Below, one piece after another: positions 48,901 through 59,847 of a stretch of 64,000 nt of DNA (position 1 is its first letter; the number at the start of each line of letters is the position of its first letter). The position numbers and the translations under genes are program-made. The stretch is taken from positions 2,728,001 to 2,792,000 of the forward strand of contig NC_026506.1 of NCBI RefSeq assembly GCF_000182925.2. Direction: 5' to 3'. The notes under the pieces were generated by a model. The model saw only the letters and a list, made by a program, of their open reading frames with translations. It did no database searches and was not told the origin of the DNA. This DNA comes from Neurospora crassa OR74A (lineage: Eukaryota > Ascomycota > Sordariomycetes > Sordariales > Sordariaceae).

Positions 48901-49068
48901 GTTGTGTGCAAGCCCAGCGAGGCACCTTATACCTCGGACGACTACCTGCCAAGCGTGATGACGTGCGTCAACTACCTCAAACTTCCCGACTACTCGGACA
49001 TTGGCGTTTTGAAGAAGCAGCTCTTCACTGCCATGAAGGAAGGACAAGGAGCATTCCATTTGTCGTAA
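42953..49068 (+). CDS. HECT-type E3 ubiquitin ligase, Ufd4/TRIP12 family
   Basis: Transfers ubiquitin through a thioester on its HECT Cys. Yeast Ufd4 acts on ubiquitin-fusion (UFD) substrates and assists N-degron ligases. Exons: 42,953-43,395, 43,476-48,604, 48,662-48,811 and 48,872-49,068 (1,972 residues). The first intron is 80 bp; the last two are 57 and 60 bp, multiples of three without stops. They are shown by GTAAGT..CTAG and GTAAGC..ACAG and by the restored family motifs WSLETLNDSIKADHG and KLPIGGFKSLNPMF. Seen: Ser/Ala-rich N-terminus with basic clusters (RRSKRQRV), likely nuclear localisation; a run of acidic residues after PPPPPPPPP (about 210-245); ARM-like repeats (about 320-780); a second acidic tract (about 837-892); and the HECT domain from about 1,600 with catalytic Cys at about 1,939 (MTCVNYLKLPDYSD). 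Size is close to human TRIP12. The start is MSTRLTRSAARQ. Confidence 0.95.
48605..48661 (+). other. 57-nt stop-free intron in the HECT gene
   Basis: GTAAGT donor, CTAAC branch and TAG acceptor. Removing it joins WSLE to TLNDSIKADHG, as in other Ufd4/TRIP12 proteins. Its length is divisible by three and it has no stop in frame, so a retained copy would add 19 residues in the HECT C-lobe region. Confidence 0.9.
48812..48871 (+). other. 60-nt stop-free intron in the HECT gene
   Basis: GTAAGC donor, CTAAT branch and CAG acceptor. Removal joins LPIG to GFKSLNPMF. Divisible by three and open; retention would add 20 residues close to the catalytic Cys. Confidence 0.9.
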
Positions 49069-50521
49069 AGGGGGGAAAACCATGAGAGCAGGTGGACATT
49101 CGCCTTTAGCTGGGATGAGCAGTAGGTATTTGGCCCGCTGCTAGTTTCACCTAACATGTGCCTGTGAAAATATACGGTTTTGGGAAGTGTTTTACTCTCG
49201 TACCACTCCCCTCTGCTGTACCTGCCTTTGTTCTTTTTCATTCAATTAACGCGGGCCAGGGAAAGACATAGCATGAACGGTGTGCGGATTACTGGTGGAA
49301 ATGTCAGATTCTATAGTTGAAGCCTCAAGTGTTTTTATGCAGTACGTTCATGCTTATTAGTTTGCATTCTGGACGGTGTGCAGGAAACAGGAAGACCTTG
49401 ATAGGAGGATGATTTGTTATCTTGCTTTTTTTTTCTTTTTTTTTCTTTTTTTTTTTTTCCTTATCATGTCGTGTTCAGTTTCTTCACCAGATAGACTCGA
49501 TCCAGGTGCCTTTCTTTAGAACAGGTGTTGAAGGGCAACAGAAGAAACAAGCAACTTGTGAGCGAAATTCGGGGGGTGTTGTTTTCTGAGCGTTACAGCA
49601 GATGAGGGCGAAAATTGATGATGAGCGATAAAACAAAAGCGCAACAAGGAATGGAGATGGAGCAAGGATAAGAATCAGAAGAGTGGTTGACGGCAGGACG
49701 CAGAGGGGTGGTGATGGTGGTGATGGGTGAGGAGAGGGCAACAAGACTCGCGGGGAGCAAGCTTAGACCATCAAGGTACTCAAAACTGGATCGGACTGGC
49801 AACATGGAAGTGGTTATTAGCATTGCTGGTTAACAGTGTATACTTAGTGTGATGTTTTAGACTGATAGGCAATCAAAAAAGCAATACCTATGCATGCCAC
49901 GGCCATTGTGCGTTGAAAAGAGATTCATAGATGTATATCTAGAGGTAGAGTGACAATACTGCTGCTGTTCAAGAGTACTACAGTATGTAGACCACTACAT
50001 GTACGATGTTAGGTGGTCCATGTTAAGAGAGGGATCACCAAACCTGATTGATGATGATGTCGGCTGCAGTGATATTGGTGCACTAACACATGGTGGTTAT
50101 AGTGAGGGCCCACTTTGTAACATGTGCGAACGCGTGCTGTACGCGCCTGCTGACCTCCACCACCACCATCACCACTACGTACCAGGGCATCCGATGCCGC
50201 GTCGTGTACCTGGACACACATACCTCACCTCTACTTCTACATCCAGCCGGACCTTAGGTAGCTATTTCAAATCGTCCTGGATTACGCTTGAACATTCATA
50301 TCTATTTCACATACAATCAAGTTGGCACGCTACTATTAACCACCATCACCCGCCGCGGACAACCAATCGCCAGACAGGGCACTGCGCCCAAACTATCCCC
50401 CAGACCAGTCACAATACCCGACTCTTCAATACGACGACCGACATTCCCGGTTACAACATATTGATCATTTCAATTGGCAAGAAGGCTTCCTCCGAACAAG
50501 GGGGCGGCCAACCAGACCGCC
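49069..50521. other. Intergenic; no gene seen
   Basis: 3' UTR of the HECT gene, a long interrupted T tract at about 49,424-49,459, and the CA-rich leader of the next gene (about 50,150-50,520, with repeated CAC/ACC triplets). The reading frame of the next gene extends upstream to about 50,474, but without an ATG. Confidence 0.5.
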
Positions 50522-53500
50522 ATGGCGCCCCAAACGAGAGCTCGAGATCGCCTTCGCCAGACGACATCACGCGAATACCACTCGTCACCCATCCCGCAAC
50601 AAGTCCACTTTCCCGCCCGAAGCCGAGTTGTCAAGACATATGGCAAAAGGACCCCTTCACGAACCGCTTTGCGACAGCAGACTTTGACCCAGATCGGCTT
50701 CCCTCTGACCATGCAACCAGACACCGACGGCTCCGAGCTGTTGGAAACGCTCGAAACACCTGTTCCGGCCAAGAAGAAAGGACGAGACTCCAAGCGAAGG
50801 AAGACAATGGGCGACACTCCCAACCCGAGTTCATCTTTCCACACCCAAACACTTACCCAGTTCCTGTCTGGCAAGGAGGACGACGAGGACGACAAGGAGG
50901 ACTTGTTGATCAAGGACTCGCAGGACGAAGGAGATGATGAAGACGTACAAGATAATCTGGACGACATGTATGATCTGCCCAAAGAGTCATCACCAAAACT
51001 TACATCGCAAAAGAAGCCAGTGGCCAAGAAACCAAAGAGTGTCAGGGGAAAGAAGGCCAAGGCCAAAGGGAAAGCAAAAGTCAAGGAAGAAGCATCGCTA
51101 GTGCCGCACACACCCAGTACCAAAAGGATCAAGGTCAACATAGATGAGGTCCCATCTTCGCAACCAACACCGTTTACACCCATGCTGGGAAACAGTGAAT
51201 ACAGTCCTATTGGACCCTACAGGTCACCTCTAAAGAACAAGTCGACTAATACCGGTGCGCCCGCACCCACACTCGAAACCATCTCCAAACTACCCAGAAA
51301 TCTGGAAATCCAGGACTCCTATAGTATAGGAGGCAGTAGTCCCTTCTCCATACATCAATCATCCTCTCCGCTCAAGAAGACTCCCATGTCTATTAGGAGT
51401 AAGCCCAAGCGCCAGCCACTGGCCGAGCTCCCTCTTCCTGAGGAGGGAGACGACAATGAATCGGGCTTGTCAGAAGGCGAGGAGCAGGCTACGCCAACAA
51501 AACCGAGAGCTGGGTCATCGGCAGTAAAGGGAAGCAGCGGGAAGAAACGGGCATTTGTTGAGATTCCAGATTCGGATGATGATCTTGAGAGTTTTGGTTC
51601 ATCACCTGCTATGAGCAGGATCGCGAAGACGCCCACGAACCAGAGAGTTATAGTGCCCCCGCCGGACTCGGCAAAGGAGAATCGTACTCCTAAAGAGCAG
51701 CCACATGCGGAGGAAAATGAAGAGGAGAAAGCAGATGAGGAGATGGAGGAACAAGGTACACCAACGCCCACGGCTAGGCGCAGTGAGCGGCCTCGGGAGA
51801 TACCATCATCCAGCGCCGAAGACATGGACTACGATAGCGACGAGAGTTCCCTATCACCAGTGCTGAGCAGTTCACCGCAAGCGAGCCGCGAGCTTGGAAA
51901 TTCTAGCCAGCATGCTGCTGTCAATCAGCCCATTCCGGACACAACACATGGCAATGACCAGTCGCACATCACCCGCACCCCGACTGCGAAACGAAAGGTG
52001 CAAATCGAGCTGCCTTCCATGACCGACGACGGCAATGCCACCGGCGAAGAGGTGCTGAAAGAGACACCCCATCGCAAGTCGGCTACCACTAAGAAGCCAT
52101 CCCCGCCCTCCGCCGCCGGCCGACGCAAAGTACAAATCGAGCTCCCACCCCAAAGCACCGGAAAGGCAGCAGAGAAGGATCAAGACCAACAGGCCGAAGA
52201 TGAAGAAGAAGAAGATGAAGAAATCCTCAAAGAAACCCCACACCGCAAGACCACCCGCTTTTCGAAAATCTCCCCTCGCCAAAAGGCATCACCATCTGGA
52301 CCCATCATCCGCTCCCAGCGCTCCCAACGTCACACCCAGCGGCAAACCCAACGTTCCCAACTCTACAGCCAGGGTCTTGAATCCCAACGAGTCCCCATGG
52401 AGGTCATTCGCGCCATGGGCCCGCCTACCGACACCTCTGACGTCATCATCGTCGTGCCGGCTCGCCATCTCGAGGAGATCGTAGCGGGCACGCGAGACCA
52501 CGAGTTCCGCCCGCATGTGCTGCCGGCCGTCAGGGCGTGGTTCTATGCCACGGAGCCAGTAAACGAGGTCAAGTATATGGCTACGCTAGGAGAGGCAAGG
52601 AAGCCCGGGGAGATTGAGGGAGGGAGTGGGGTGGGGAATGAGGAGTTCAATAGGGGTGAGAGTGTTAGTTTTGTCCCTGGCATGAGTGGGAGTGGGAGTG
52701 GTCGTGTTGTTAGCAGTGGGAGCAGTAGTGAGGCTGCGGCGACTACCACGCCCAACAAGTTTGCGCACAAGCTGTTGCAGGTGTATCAGCTTAATGATCC
52801 GGTCAAGAAGGATGAGTTGGAGGAGCATGGTTTTGGAAAAGGCCTGCCGACGAGATATCGGCTGTTGCCACCGGCGGCGGTGGGCGATTTGTTGGCGAAT
52901 TTGAGGTGTGCGCTTTTTGCGGACGAGGGCGAGGAAGACGGTAAGGAGGGGGAAGATGAGGGAGGCAGGCTTGAGGCTATTGAAGAAGGAGATGAAGAGG
53001 ATGAGGAGATGGGTGGGGCGGTGGAAGGGGCAGGAGAGACGACAGACAGTCAACCCGACCATGGGGAATCTGTCTCCCAGCAGCTGGAGCAGCAGTTGAG
53101 AAGCGATATCATGCGCTCGACGCAGATGATGCTCTCGGATGACGCGAGATCCCCCGGCCAAGGAGGAGCACTGTTAAGACACGATTCAACGATAGATTCC
53201 AGCCCACAAAGACCTCCTCCTGCACAGGTGACTTCGAGTCAAGGTCGGACAACGAGGTCTAGTCAACCTCGGATGACGGTGACCAAGGTTACGAAGAAAC
53301 AAGTACAGGTCACAAAGAAGTTTCACTTCGCGGCACTAGAGATGGAGGAAGATGACGATGACCTTGACCTTGATCTCGGCAAGGAAGGGATGAAAACCCC
53401 TCCTCCTGCCCTGCCTCCTCGCTCACGGTCAACAGTAGCTTCAGCTTCAACTTCTACTCCAGCTTCAAAAACCCGCACCGGCCGCAAAAGCAGCGATAGT

Positions 53501-54373
53501 CGCAGTAGCCAAGCTATCCAAAGCCAATTTCAAACCGAGACACGCCAAACCCGTCGCCAGAGCCAACGTCTAACGAGTAGTCAGCTTCAGCAGGAATTCG
53601 ACGAAAGGCAAACTACCAAGACAAAAGCAACAAGAACAAAGGCTTTACAAGAAAAGGCCTCCATGCCACCACCTCCCTCACCTGCTAAACCGCGTGGCGG
53701 TAGTAAAGTCACTACTAGCGCCCTTGCTAAACTCAACAAAGCCACCACTGCCCGCGCTTCGAATTTTGGCTTCGGTGCCGGCCATAACAATCCCAATTAC
53801 AACACCGCCCGCCCTTCGCAAGCGACAACCGCCAGCGGGCCGTCTAGTCCTATTATTCCGACCAGGCCGGAAGAGGAAGAACAGGAAGAGTCTTCGCTGC
53901 CCCAACTCAGTCGGGGCAGAGGCGTAGTAGGTACAGGTAGAGGAAGGGGTCAAGGTAGCGTCAGAAGTCAAGCCCTCTCCGAATCCGTCACCGCCTCCGA
54001 GTCCTCAGTCGTCAGACCAGCGATACCTGATGACGTTGATGACTCCCATATTCTGTTGTCTTCTTCTTCGATACCGGAGCCTCTGGACTTTCATCATCAT
54101 GGAGAAGGTAGTAATAGCACCACGCCTACTGGCATGAGGAATCGTACCAGAGGGGAGAGGAGAACTCCCGGCAGTGGCAGCGGTAGTGGCAGCGGTAGAG
54201 GAGGCTCAGAACGGCTACCAATGAGTTCCCAAGCTCTTGCGTCTTTGGCCCCGGATAGCTTGTTGATGGATGTCGAGGGAGTTAGGCCGCCGCCTGAGTT
54301 GGTAGTTTGGGATTCTGAGGAGGATGTGGATGAAGATGAGACGGCTAGTGAGGATGACGGGGACTTGAACTGA
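50522..54373 (+). CDS. Large disordered protein with a PUA/ASCH-like domain; function unknown
   Basis: Single-exon gene, 1,283 residues, start MAPQTRARDRLRQTTS. It is highly charged and Ser/Pro-rich. Seen: a basic N-terminus with VVKTYGKR and TLTQIGF (about 35-60) and a second TLTQ (about 115); SIM-like VEIPDSDDD (about 345) and VVWDSEED near the C-terminus; and two copies of a repeat unit RKVQIELP..EE-LKETPHRK (about 489-520 and 533-585). One compact segment stands out at about 640-800. DVIIVVPARHLEEIVAGT, EFRPHVLP and AWFYATEPV are followed, after a Gly/Ser-rich insert of about 55 residues, by KFAHKLLQVYQL and RYRLLPPAAVGDLL. The pattern (beta-strand, G-x-x-x-x-E-F-R, then W-F-Y-A-T-x-P) is like ASCH/EVE domains of the PUA superfamily, which bind RNA or modified bases. 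That assignment is inference. Nuclear localisation is likely from the basic clusters. Confidence 0.85.
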   Translation: MAPQTRARDRLRQTTSREYHSSPIPQQVHFPARSRVVKTYGKRTPSRTALRQQTLTQIGFPLTMQPDTDGSELLETLETPVPAKKKGRDSKRRKTMGDTPNPSSSFHTQTLTQFLSGKEDDEDDKEDLLIKDSQDEGDDEDVQDNLDDMYDLPKESSPKLTSQKKPVAKKPKSVRGKKAKAKGKAKVKEEASLVPHTPSTKRIKVNIDEVPSSQPTPFTPMLGNSEYSPIGPYRSPLKNKSTNTGAPAPTLETISKLPRNLEIQDSYSIGGSSPFSIHQSSSPLKKTPMSIRSKPKRQPLAELPLPEEGDDNESGLSEGEEQATPTKPRAGSSAVKGSSGKKRAFVEIPDSDDDLESFGSSPAMSRIAKTPTNQRVIVPPPDSAKENRTPKEQPHAEENEEEKADEEMEEQGTPTPTARRSERPREIPSSSAEDMDYDSDESSLSPVLSSSPQASRELGNSSQHAAVNQPIPDTTHGNDQSHITRTPTAKRKVQIELPSMTDDGNATGEEVLKETPHRKSATTKKPSPPSAAGRRKVQIELPPQSTGKAAEKDQDQQAEDEEEEDEEILKETPHRKTTRFSKISPRQKASPSGPIIRSQRSQRHTQRQTQRSQLYSQGLESQRVPMEVIRAMGPPTDTSDVIIVVPARHLEEIVAGTRDHEFRPHVLPAVRAWFYATEPVNEVKYMATLGEARKPGEIEGGSGVGNEEFNRGESVSFVPGMSGSGSGRVVSSGSSSEAAATTTPNKFAHKLLQVYQLNDPVKKDELEEHGFGKGLPTRYRLLPPAAVGDLLANLRCALFADEGEEDGKEGEDEGGRLEAIEEGDEEDEEMGGAVEGAGETTDSQPDHGESVSQQLEQQLRSDIMRSTQMMLSDDARSPGQGGALLRHDSTIDSSPQRPPPAQVTSSQGRTTRSSQPRMTVTKVTKKQVQVTKKFHFAALEMEEDDDDLDLDLGKEGMKTPPPALPPRSRSTVASASTSTPASKTRTGRKSSDSRSSQAIQSQFQTETRQTRRQSQRLTSSQLQQEFDERQTTKTKATRTKALQEKASMPPPPSPAKPRGGSKVTTSALAKLNKATTARASNFGFGAGHNNPNYNTARPSQATTASGPSSPIIPTRPEEEEQEESSLPQLSRGRGVVGTGRGRGQGSVRSQALSESVTASESSVVRPAIPDDVDDSHILLSSSSIPEPLDFHHHGEGSNSTTPTGMRNRTRGERRTPGSGSGSGSGRGGSERLPMSSQALASLAPDSLLMDVEGVRPPPELVVWDSEEDVDEDETASEDDGDLN

Positions 54374-54897
54374 ACCATTACCTAAGAGTTCGGAGGGGGT
54401 GGGTCGGTGTAGGTCATACATGCACTTAATGAATGGAGTTGGAACTGGTCACGAACGGGCCATCGATCGGTTACGAACTCAATGGAAACAGTTGATTATG
54501 TTGGGATTTTGTACATGTTGGGAAACTGGTTGGGAAAGGGTTGACAAAGGGTTAGCGAAGGGTTATACTGAATGGGTGTCTTTTCATGTGATGGCTTGGG
54601 GTCTCTGGTTTGAACCTCTGCATAATTACTTCGGTATATAAAGTTCACACGCCGAGTATTGTGGATATCATCCAGAAGAAGCAGAATGCTTCCAGCTCTG
54701 TATACGAGTCATGTACTTTTTATATTATTATTTCCAATCATACTGTTTCGATCGATCAGTCGCATCAGTTAAGCCAAACCCCCCAAAACCATCTCTCAGA
54801 TGCATCACCACCAAGAACACCTATCCTTCCCATCTTTCTCTTTTTTCCATCTTCACCAACCCCCACTCTCTTTCCTTCTTTCCCCCAACCCATTCAT
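54374..54897. other. Convergent intergenic region
   Basis: 3' UTRs of the ASCH-like gene and the GPI-type protein gene. The end near 54,780-54,900 is C- and CT-rich on the + strand. No gene recognised. Confidence 0.5.
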
Positions 54898-55293
54898 TCA
54901 CAAACCCCCCACCAATCCAACAACCAAAACCCCCATCGCTCCTAGTCCTCCCATCACCCCCGTAACCCCCGTAACCCTCGCACCCCCAGCAGTACTTGTC
55001 GACGTCGTCGTCGTGGCCGTCTTTGTAGCCGTGGCCGTCACCGTAGCTGTATCCACAGCACCAGCACCACCACCAGCAGCAGTAGTAGTACTAGGCACCG
55101 TGTGCCAAGTTGATTCAGTCGTGGTGGCGGTGGGCACCAAGCCATTGTTGGCATTGGTGTTGGTTTGGATGGTGAATACGTCTTGAGGTTGGCGGGGGTT
55201 TATGTTGTTGTTGTTGTTGTTAATGCCAAAGGCGAGGATGGTGGTGGGTGCTGCTGTTGCGGCGAGGAGGAGGGGGAGGAGGTGGGTGCGCAT
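54898..55293 (-). CDS. Small Thr-rich secreted protein with GPI-anchor-type C-terminus
   Basis: 131 residues, uninterrupted. Starts MRTHLLPLLLAATAAPTTILA, a typical signal peptide with cleavage near residue 21. The mature part is Asn-rich at first (GINNNNNNINPRQPQ), then Thr/Ala-rich (TATVTATATKTATTTTSTST), suited to O-mannosylation. It ends in a Gly/Val/Leu hydrophobic tail (GGLGAMGVLVVGLVGG) preceded by small residues, as GPI-anchor signals do. Only the architecture can be described; no family was recognised. It probably sits at the plasma membrane or cell wall. It is the last gene before the right RIP block and converges on the ASCH-like gene. Confidence 0.7.
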   Translation of the reverse strand: MRTHLLPLLLAATAAPTTILAFGINNNNNNINPRQPQDVFTIQTNTNANNGLVPTATTTESTWHTVPSTTTAAGGGAGAVDTATVTATATKTATTTTSTSTAGGARVTGVTGVMGGLGAMGVLVVGLVGGL

Positions 55294-56110
55294 TTTGTGT
55301 ATCTCTTTTTTTTTGTGTTTTTAGAAAAGAGATGGTAGGGTGAAGTTTGTTTAGTGGTTTGGTGAGAAGGGGGTTTTGGTTTTTGTGAGGTGTGAGGTGT
55401 GTATAAGATCTTGTGGTTGGTTGGTTGTCGGTTGTTGTGTGTTGAAGTCAGGCCAAGAGGAGGGAGGTGTGAGTTGAGGAGTTAGGTGATTCTATTTATC
55501 AATGACTGACTGGACTGATTCTGGTGCTTCGAGGCAGTCAAGAGAAACCAAAAAAATGGAAATAAAAATGCTTGGTGTACTGAATGAGGGGTGGGCTCAT
55601 GGAATCGTTATATACACCTTCCCCTTCCTCTCTCTTTTCTTCCTTCCCTTTCCAGGCGTCATCATCATCAGCCCACGACCAATCCCTCTGGAGAGTCTGT
55701 CACCGACAATGAAAGAATCTCAAACCCTGGCTACCTATACTACCTTGCCCTGCCGCTCTGCTGTGTTACAATTGCATAGATCTAGCTGCCTATTTGGGAA
55801 TAGGTGCCTAAAACAGCTGAGTTGTAAGTCTAAGATCCCAATGTAACGCAACGAAGCAATGGCTGGAAATCACGAGCGATTGCTTGATATCTGTTTGATA
55901 GGATGACAAAAAAGTTGCTGTTTGGTGCATTCGGTTTATCATTGGATTGGGCTGGACTGCTGTTCAACGCTTTTTTTTCTAACCAGTAACATATCATTCC
56001 CACACTCAATCGCCTGTGCAGTCTTGGCAAGAGGTGTGTGTGCGTGCACACACACACACACCGCACTTCTATATTATACAACTTCGTCAAAATTCATCAT
56101 TTCACAACAA
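55294..56110. other. Intergenic transition into the RIP block
   Basis: Normal composition up to about 56,090, with a (CA)n run at 56,046-56,061, then an abrupt change to AT-rich CpA-poor sequence. Short ORFs only. Confidence 0.5.
56046..56061 (+). repeat. (CA)n microsatellite
   Basis: About eight CA units, immediately before the right RIP block begins. Confidence 0.85.
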
Positions 56111-56149
56111 TTTCTATATTAATTTGAAGCTATTTCAACGTACAAAATA

Positions 56150-57770
56150 ATTACAATACCAATAATCAATCAAATCCATCGCAACAATACCTCCTAAAAC
56201 AATCCTCAATTCAAAGCCCGCCGGCGTAAAGTAATTCCGTATTTAAAACGGCGCACTAATAGTCTATTTCAACGAGGATCAAAACTAGGAAGATCCTAGC
56301 CCAATAACTCTACAACGCACCTTATCCTACCCTAAAAAAAAAAGCCGTAAAGCCGAGCAATCTATTAAAATTATTCCCAAAACTATTCTACCTAAGAAGA
56401 AAGTTACTCCCATCAAAACTACTATTAAAAAGACCGCTATTAAAAAGGAGAAAGCTACTATACTAAAGCTAGAGCTAATCCTAATCCTAATCCTAAAGCC
56501 GCTATCGTCCCCCCCTAAACCTACGATACCTATTGAAATTTCTAGTAGCGAAGAGGACTCTAATAATAATAACGAAGTCGAATAATAGCTCCTTATCCGC
56601 CTTACCCCTAAAAAACGGACTTTCAATACTTTATTTTATCTATTAAGCAATAACAATAGCGAAATAACCTCCCTAATTAAACTAATTACTTCAACGCCAC
56701 TAGCCTAGCCCCGTACTACCCGTAAGCCGGTCGCTATAGTACTACTGCCGCTGTATCTCAAATACCCTAATTTAATACAAATCTAATTTAATATAATCGG
56801 TTTATATATTACTATTAACCGTACTAAACTACCCGCTATCGAAGAACGTAATTTATTTAGAGAGGTTAAAATTAAGTAAAATAATAACGAACTCTATAAA
56901 TAGCAATTTAAAACGATACTATTTAGCGAGATCTTATATATATAACGAAATTATATAGAAGATATTATTAGCAATAATATAACTATAGGGATAAAATAAT
57001 TAATTTCTTTATACAATATTATATATACTACTACTACCTATAATAACCGCTACGCTTAGGTTATTATATATAATAAAATTATTCCCAAGAAGGATTTTTA
57101 TAACGAATATAATAATATTAAATATAAGAGCGTTATAAAATTATACTTCTATTATATTAGCTAATATTATTATTTTACTATATTATTTAAATTTTAATTA
57201 ACTAACCCGCTTACTAGTAAAATCCCAACTACCCTATCCTCCCGTAGTAATATACCTTCTATTCCTACCCCCTCTTATAATTTAATTAATCCTTTTATTA
57301 CCCTAACCCTACGAACGGTTAATATACTATCGTTACAAAGGTTACAAACTCTAACCGGTACTAAGAAGTTTAAATATATTATAATAAATACTATACTAGC
57401 AGAAATCGAGAAGAATTTAAAGGAGGACCAGCAACAAGAGGAGCACATAAGGGTAAAGCTACGCGGTACCGCATATTAAGAGCTAGTATAGGTATAGGCG
57501 TACAATTTTAACTATAAGTATAAGAATTATAATAAAGCTATTAAATACTAAATATATTATATTATAAATAGGAGTATAACCTATTATAACTTTAATATTA
57601 AAAATATAGGCAAGTAGGCACGCACTATATCGTTAAGGAAGGCTACAATAACTAACCCGCTATTTAAACTAGTACGAAATATACTAGGTAATAAAATAGC
57701 AGCCGCTTTTAATACTAATAATAGCAATAGTAAATGTAAGGGAGGAAGTAACAATCTACTAATTTGTTAA
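56150..57770 (+). pseudogene. RIP-mutated relic ORF of unknown family
   Basis: One + strand frame is readable for about 500 codons, broken mainly by TAA/TAG in place of Gln/Trp codons. The first part is Lys-rich and contains a SIM-like acidic motif (IPIEISSSEEDS, about 56,525-56,560). The later part contains YYISQYYYFTILFKF (about 57,150-57,195) and a charged helix (EIEKNLKEDQQQEEH, about 57,405-57,450). No RT, integrase, transposase or helicase motif was recognised. It is probably the ORF of a repeated element, since RIP struck it. Confidence 0.45.
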
Positions 57771-59847
57771 GAACGTAGGCGAAAGGCAGGCTGAGGTGAC
57801 TACGGTCGTAGCCATACGTAGGGGACAGTAAGTTAGGGGTTAATCCAAAAATATATTAATAATTACCGACTATAATAAACTACGCTTCGTTAAACCTCTT
57901 TTATACCTATATAAATTCTATTTATCCGCTAACAAACATTATAAAGCCTCGTACTAGTTTAGCGCCTCGGCGCGGTACTGGATTATCCTTCCCGCGAGCC
58001 CGACCCGATATAGGCGTTATTATTAGTAATCCTATGCGTCGGTTGACGAAGGGGAGTAGTAGCCGCTAAGGTACTTCTATATACGAATTCTTAGCTTCTT
58101 AATATAACCCCCCCCTTTATAGGTTCCATCCTTAGAACTTTTACGTTTTGTAATAAATCCCAGTTAAGTAGCGGAGGGCGTTAGTATTATACTATTATAA
58201 TATTATTAAGTTGCATTACTAACGAAGGTGTAATATCCTTGCCCTTTAATTCTAGCGAATTATTATTCGTAATAGCCGTTGATATTATATTCTGGATATT
58301 GTAATTGCTTTACTACTAGCGAGCCGCCCGCTAGAATATTAATATTGTAATATCCCTTCTCTTAAGTTCTAAATACGGATATGAAATTGCTTACCCGAAT
58401 ATCGGTATTATAATATCTATTCTTACGAATTCTAAATATAGCAAGCTGCTTACTAGAATATTGGTATTATAATATCTATTTTTATAAATTCCGAATATAA
58501 ATACGAAGCTGCCCGCTAGAATATTGGTATTGTAATATCCATTCTTACGAGCCCTAAATATAGCGAGCCGCCTATTAGAATATCGGTATTATAATATCTA
58601 TTCTCTTGAATTCTAGCGCAGATACGAAACCGGTATTAGATTTATAAAGTTAGTTAGGTTCCCGACCGTTATTAAAACTATTATTCTATAGGCGTACGAG
58701 GTAGTAAATATTGTTTTACTTAATAAGGAGTACTATATTAAATTTAAGAGCGTTAATAAATACTTTAGGATGTTAATATAATTATACCCCGTAATTCCTC
58801 TTACTAAATATTTTTTATTATTTATATTCGTAGCGTAGCTTAATATTTTCGTAGGGTACCCTCCGTTATTTACACTTATTACGTAATACCTATATAATTG
58901 AATCCCGAGGTTCCTCTTGTAAGCTATTTTCTATTTAATTATTTATGCTTACTATAACCTATTATAATGCTTAAGTGCGATCCCCCTCCTTATAAGTTCT
59001 ATCCTCGGGACCTTTATTTCCTTCCTTCGCCTCTTATAATTCTATATGCTACTTCCTTTATAAACCTCCCTTATTTGTATTATTCCTTCCTAATTACTTT
59101 TCTATTACTTTCGTTTTATTTTTCGTATTACTTTCTTTATTTTAATAGTACGATTTTTAATTATTACCCCCGCTCTCCTTATTATAATTTAAATTACGTA
59201 CTTTCCTATTTTCTACTTTTCTCTCCTACTTTTTTATAACCGTTATTATTACTTATTCGTTCTATCTTTCCCCTTCTAATTATCGCCTTCGTTTTATCCT
59301 TCTATTTACCCCCTTTTACTATTTATATAATTATTTAATATTTTTCTTACCCTATATTATTTTATATTCGCCTACTTAAAATTGTACTCGCTTACTTTAA
59401 TTTATATTTATATAAGGACTTCCTCCTTCGTTTATATAACGCCCCTTCCGCTTACCCTTTTCGCCTCTTTTCTTCTTCTTCTTCTTATCTTTACTTTTAC
59501 TATTATATTCGCCCCCTTTTTACTTACGCCGGCCCCCCCCCTAGATATACGCTTTACTACTATATATTTATATACTAATTTCTACCTTCCTAATACGCTT
59601 AATTAATACATCTATTTCCCCTTTCTATTTTTTTTTTTCTATTCTATCTTTATCCTCCTTTCGCCCTATATTTATTATTAACTTTTACCCGGCTATTCTC
59701 TTTCCTATATTCTAACGATGTCCATCCTCTTACCTACTTAGAATATAGTATTACTCTAACTTAGGCATTCGTAAATACTCTAGCCCTAAACCTGCGCGAA
59801 GCTTTTAAATTAATTGGCTAGAATACCTGCTAGATTAAAGGTACGTT

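Noticed and set aside
58967-59606. 90- and 74-codon ORFs in the right RIP block
   Set aside because: Translations of a pyrimidine-rich tract (Leu, Phe, Tyr, Pro, Ser); no sign of a gene.
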